From contig CAOSWK010000012.1 of the NCBI GenBank assembly GCA_948527295.1, forward strand, positions 1 to 8,685: a stretch of 8,685 nucleotides of DNA, read 5' to 3'. The notes below the pieces were generated by a model. The model was not told where the DNA came from and made no database searches. It saw only the letters and a list, made by a program, of their open reading frames with translations. Below are positions 7,595 through 8,685 of the stretch, piece after piece. Origin of the DNA: an uncultured Eubacteriales bacterium. Lineage in GTDB: Bacteria > Bacillota > Clostridia > Oscillospirales > Acutalibacteraceae. The translations under genes and the position numbers were made by a program. Positions within the stretch are counted from its first letter, which is position 1; each line of letters starts with the position of its first letter.

Positions 7595-8218
7595 ATGAAG
7601 AAGTTGCTATTATCCATTTTCGTTTTAGGCATTTGTTTTCTTGAACTCAAAGGAGATAATGTGCCTAATCGATTTTCCGCAAATGTCCATGGAGGTATTT
7701 ATGCAAATGAGCAAGCTTGGATCATTGAGCCTGAAATGTTATGGCATTTTCATAAACTTTCGGGAATTTCTTTTGGCATCGAGCTTACCAGACAATATAA
7801 CCAACCAAACCGACAAGCTATAATAGATGGACATGAGGCCGAATTAACGAATAATGAGCGAAATATAGGATGGATAGTTTTCAAGCCTGCCATTATACTC
7901 AGAACACCAGACTTATGGTTGAATACTTGTGATGATATGCATCTATGGTTACAAACATCAGCAGGAATCAGCCTTGCTTGCCCATTTAGCAACTCCCTTA
8001 CATATGAAATTAGAGAATTTAATGGGAATATGGGGACAACTATTGCATATAGGGAATTTAAGAATAATGGTTTAAATTGGTTTTATTGGAATAGTAGATT
8101 TAATATTAACTTTTCCTTTGACCGATTCATTTTAGGTGTTGGTTATGGTATTTCCAACTTTGATTATTATTCCTGCAGGCGAAATGTAATATTGGGAAAT
8201 AATATAAAATTCCACTAG
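7595..8218 (+). CDS. Secreted, probable outer-membrane beta-barrel protein (207 aa)
   Basis: It starts at the ATG in the junction TAGaATG, one base after the previous stop, which suggests translational coupling. The N-terminus MKKLLLSIFVLGICFLELKG looks like a signal peptide, cut near residue 20. The rest has alternating strand-like segments (FSANVHGGIYA, ISFGIELTRQYN, WIVFKPAIILR, MHLWLQTSAGISLACPF, WFYWNSRFNINFSFD, FILGVGYGISNFDYY) as in a small barrel. There is little similarity I can see to its neighbour beyond this general pattern. The protein ends NNIKFH and the stop is TAG at 8216-8218, immediately before the apparent end of an insertion sequence. The barrel seems complete or nearly so, but the last residues or the stop may have been altered by the insertion. 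I do not recognise the family. Confidence 0.7.
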   Translation: MKKLLLSIFVLGICFLELKGDNVPNRFSANVHGGIYANEQAWIIEPEMLWHFHKLSGISFGIELTRQYNQPNRQAIIDGHEAELTNNERNIGWIVFKPAIILRTPDLWLNTCDDMHLWLQTSAGISLACPFSNSLTYEIREFNGNMGTTIAYREFKNNGLNWFYWNSRFNINFSFDRFILGVGYGISNFDYYSCRRNVILGNNIKFH

Positions 8219-8685
8219 TGTCTCTTAAAAAGTGTTAATCAAATTCGAGGTCAAGAGTTGGATGGCAATTTGCTATTTGTGCTGGCTCCGGTTCTGGAGT
8301 CAACAAGTCCTTGATATGCTCCTTGACAAGCAGGGAGCTGCCGAGGATTCTCATGACTTCGTAGATGTTTCTTTCAAGTTTCATTTTATGTTCGATTATT
8401 GCGACAACGCAGTAAGTGCATATAGCCGCATAAATTTGTATTCTGACGGATGTCTCGGAATTACCCCAGAATGTGGTGACTCTAAGGTGCTGTTTGATCC
8501 ATTTGAAGAAAAGCTCCACCTGCCATCGGTTCTTGTAAAGGAACACAATCTGTTTGGCAGACAGGAAGAAATTATTTGTGTAAAAAACAAAACTTCTCTT
8601 CAGGTCAGGGATATACGCTACAATACGTCTAATCCGGGAAGGGTAGTTGGATGCATTGCGTCTACCGGTAAACCTTACGGTATAA
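8219..8685 (-). mobile_element. IS4-family insertion sequence, one end (continues past right edge)
   Basis: A transposase tail runs off the right edge, and the non-coding end is short. The probable terminal inverted repeat starts at TGTCTCTTAAAAAGTG (8219), 16 bp beyond the transposase stop. The exact boundary is inferred from the gene end and this sequence, because the opposite end is outside the window. The target duplication cannot be read for the same reason. Confidence 0.7.
8235..8685 (-). CDS. IS4-family DDE transposase, C-terminal part (5' end outside window)
   Basis: Read leftward, the frame is open from the right edge to TAA at 8235-8237, giving about 150 C-terminal residues, so the start lies outside. 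The IS4 signature Y-(2)-R-(3)-E-(6)-K is exact in YKNRWQVELFFKWIK (8493-8537). Its Glu at 8514-8516 is the third catalytic residue of the DDE triad. Upstream, IPDLKRSFVFYTNNF is the usual approach to this motif ('F.TN.F.LSA..I..LYK.RW..E'). Downstream, IQIYAAICTYCVVAI is the usual helical region after it. The two catalytic Asp residues must lie beyond the edge. The gene faces the cassette convergently and is a mobile passenger, not part of it. A GTG at 8544 could be mistaken for a start but is internal. Confidence 0.92.
   Translation of the reverse strand, partial: YTVRFTGRRNASNYPSRIRRIVAYIPDLKRSFVFYTNNFFLSAKQIVFLYKNRWQVELFFKWIKQHLRVTTFWGNSETSVRIQIYAAICTYCVVAIIEHKMKLERNIYEVMRILGSSLLVKEHIKDLLTPEPEPAQIANCHPTLDLEFD

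Noticed and set aside
7556..8218. Upstream TTG start for the 207-residue protein
   Set aside because: It would overlap the previous gene and place 13 residues before a good signal peptide at 7595.
8396..8590. 64-residue minus-strand frame at the right end
   Set aside because: It lies in another frame of the transposase, whose IS4 Y-R-E-K signature is intact in the frame I annotated.
1..8685. Double-glycine-leader precursor peptide for the C39 exporter
   Set aside because: I looked in the gaps (735-768, 2962-2989, 5102-5190, 6736-6802, 7007-7017) and among the small frames. None has a leader ending in GG or GA with a downstream core; the gaps are too short or lack a start.

Overview
The window looks like an accessory region of a Bacteroidales genome (Bacteroides/Prevotella/Muribaculaceae-like). 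The support is indirect but consistent. No Shine-Dalgarno sequence precedes any start, and leaders are AT-rich. There is a Bacteroidota-type TonB-receptor-like outer-membrane protein, a lipoprotein carrying a motif I know from Bacteroidales lipoproteins, and an IS4-type transposase of the kind common in these genomes. All genes except the transposase lie on the + strand.

Left part (1-5101): a compact peptide-maturation and export block. It starts with the C-terminal two thirds of a radical SAM/SPASM protein, cut by the left edge. After 34 bp comes a complete ABC exporter with an N-terminal C39 peptidase (PCAT type). After 28 bp comes a 703-residue TonB-receptor-like barrel with a plug domain. 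Family knowledge suggests the pathway: a radical SAM enzyme modifies a short double-glycine-leader peptide, the PCAT cleaves and exports it, and an outer-membrane protein handles it afterwards. No double-glycine precursor gene is visible, so it must be upstream or elsewhere.

Middle (5191-6735): a 514-residue lipoprotein of modular build, with an N-terminal region, a Gly/Ser/Thr-rich linker, and a basic, aromatic-rich C-terminal region of unknown function.

Right part (6748-8218): a perfect 18-bp hairpin stands 15 bp before a three-gene run. The first gene encodes a 67-residue single-span membrane protein that resembles the N-terminal anchor of Bacteroidota HlyD-type adaptors but stops just after the membrane helix. 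Two small secreted, probably beta-barrel, proteins follow (191 and 207 residues), separated by one base. The last gene ends exactly where the apparent end of an IS4-family element begins (8219), and that element's transposase reads leftward from beyond the right edge.

The most interesting points are the exporter block without a full HlyD adaptor or TolC channel in view, the free-standing HlyD-anchor-like mini-protein, and the modular lipoprotein. Together they could be an incompletely described peptide or protein export and immunity island; that joint role is inference.
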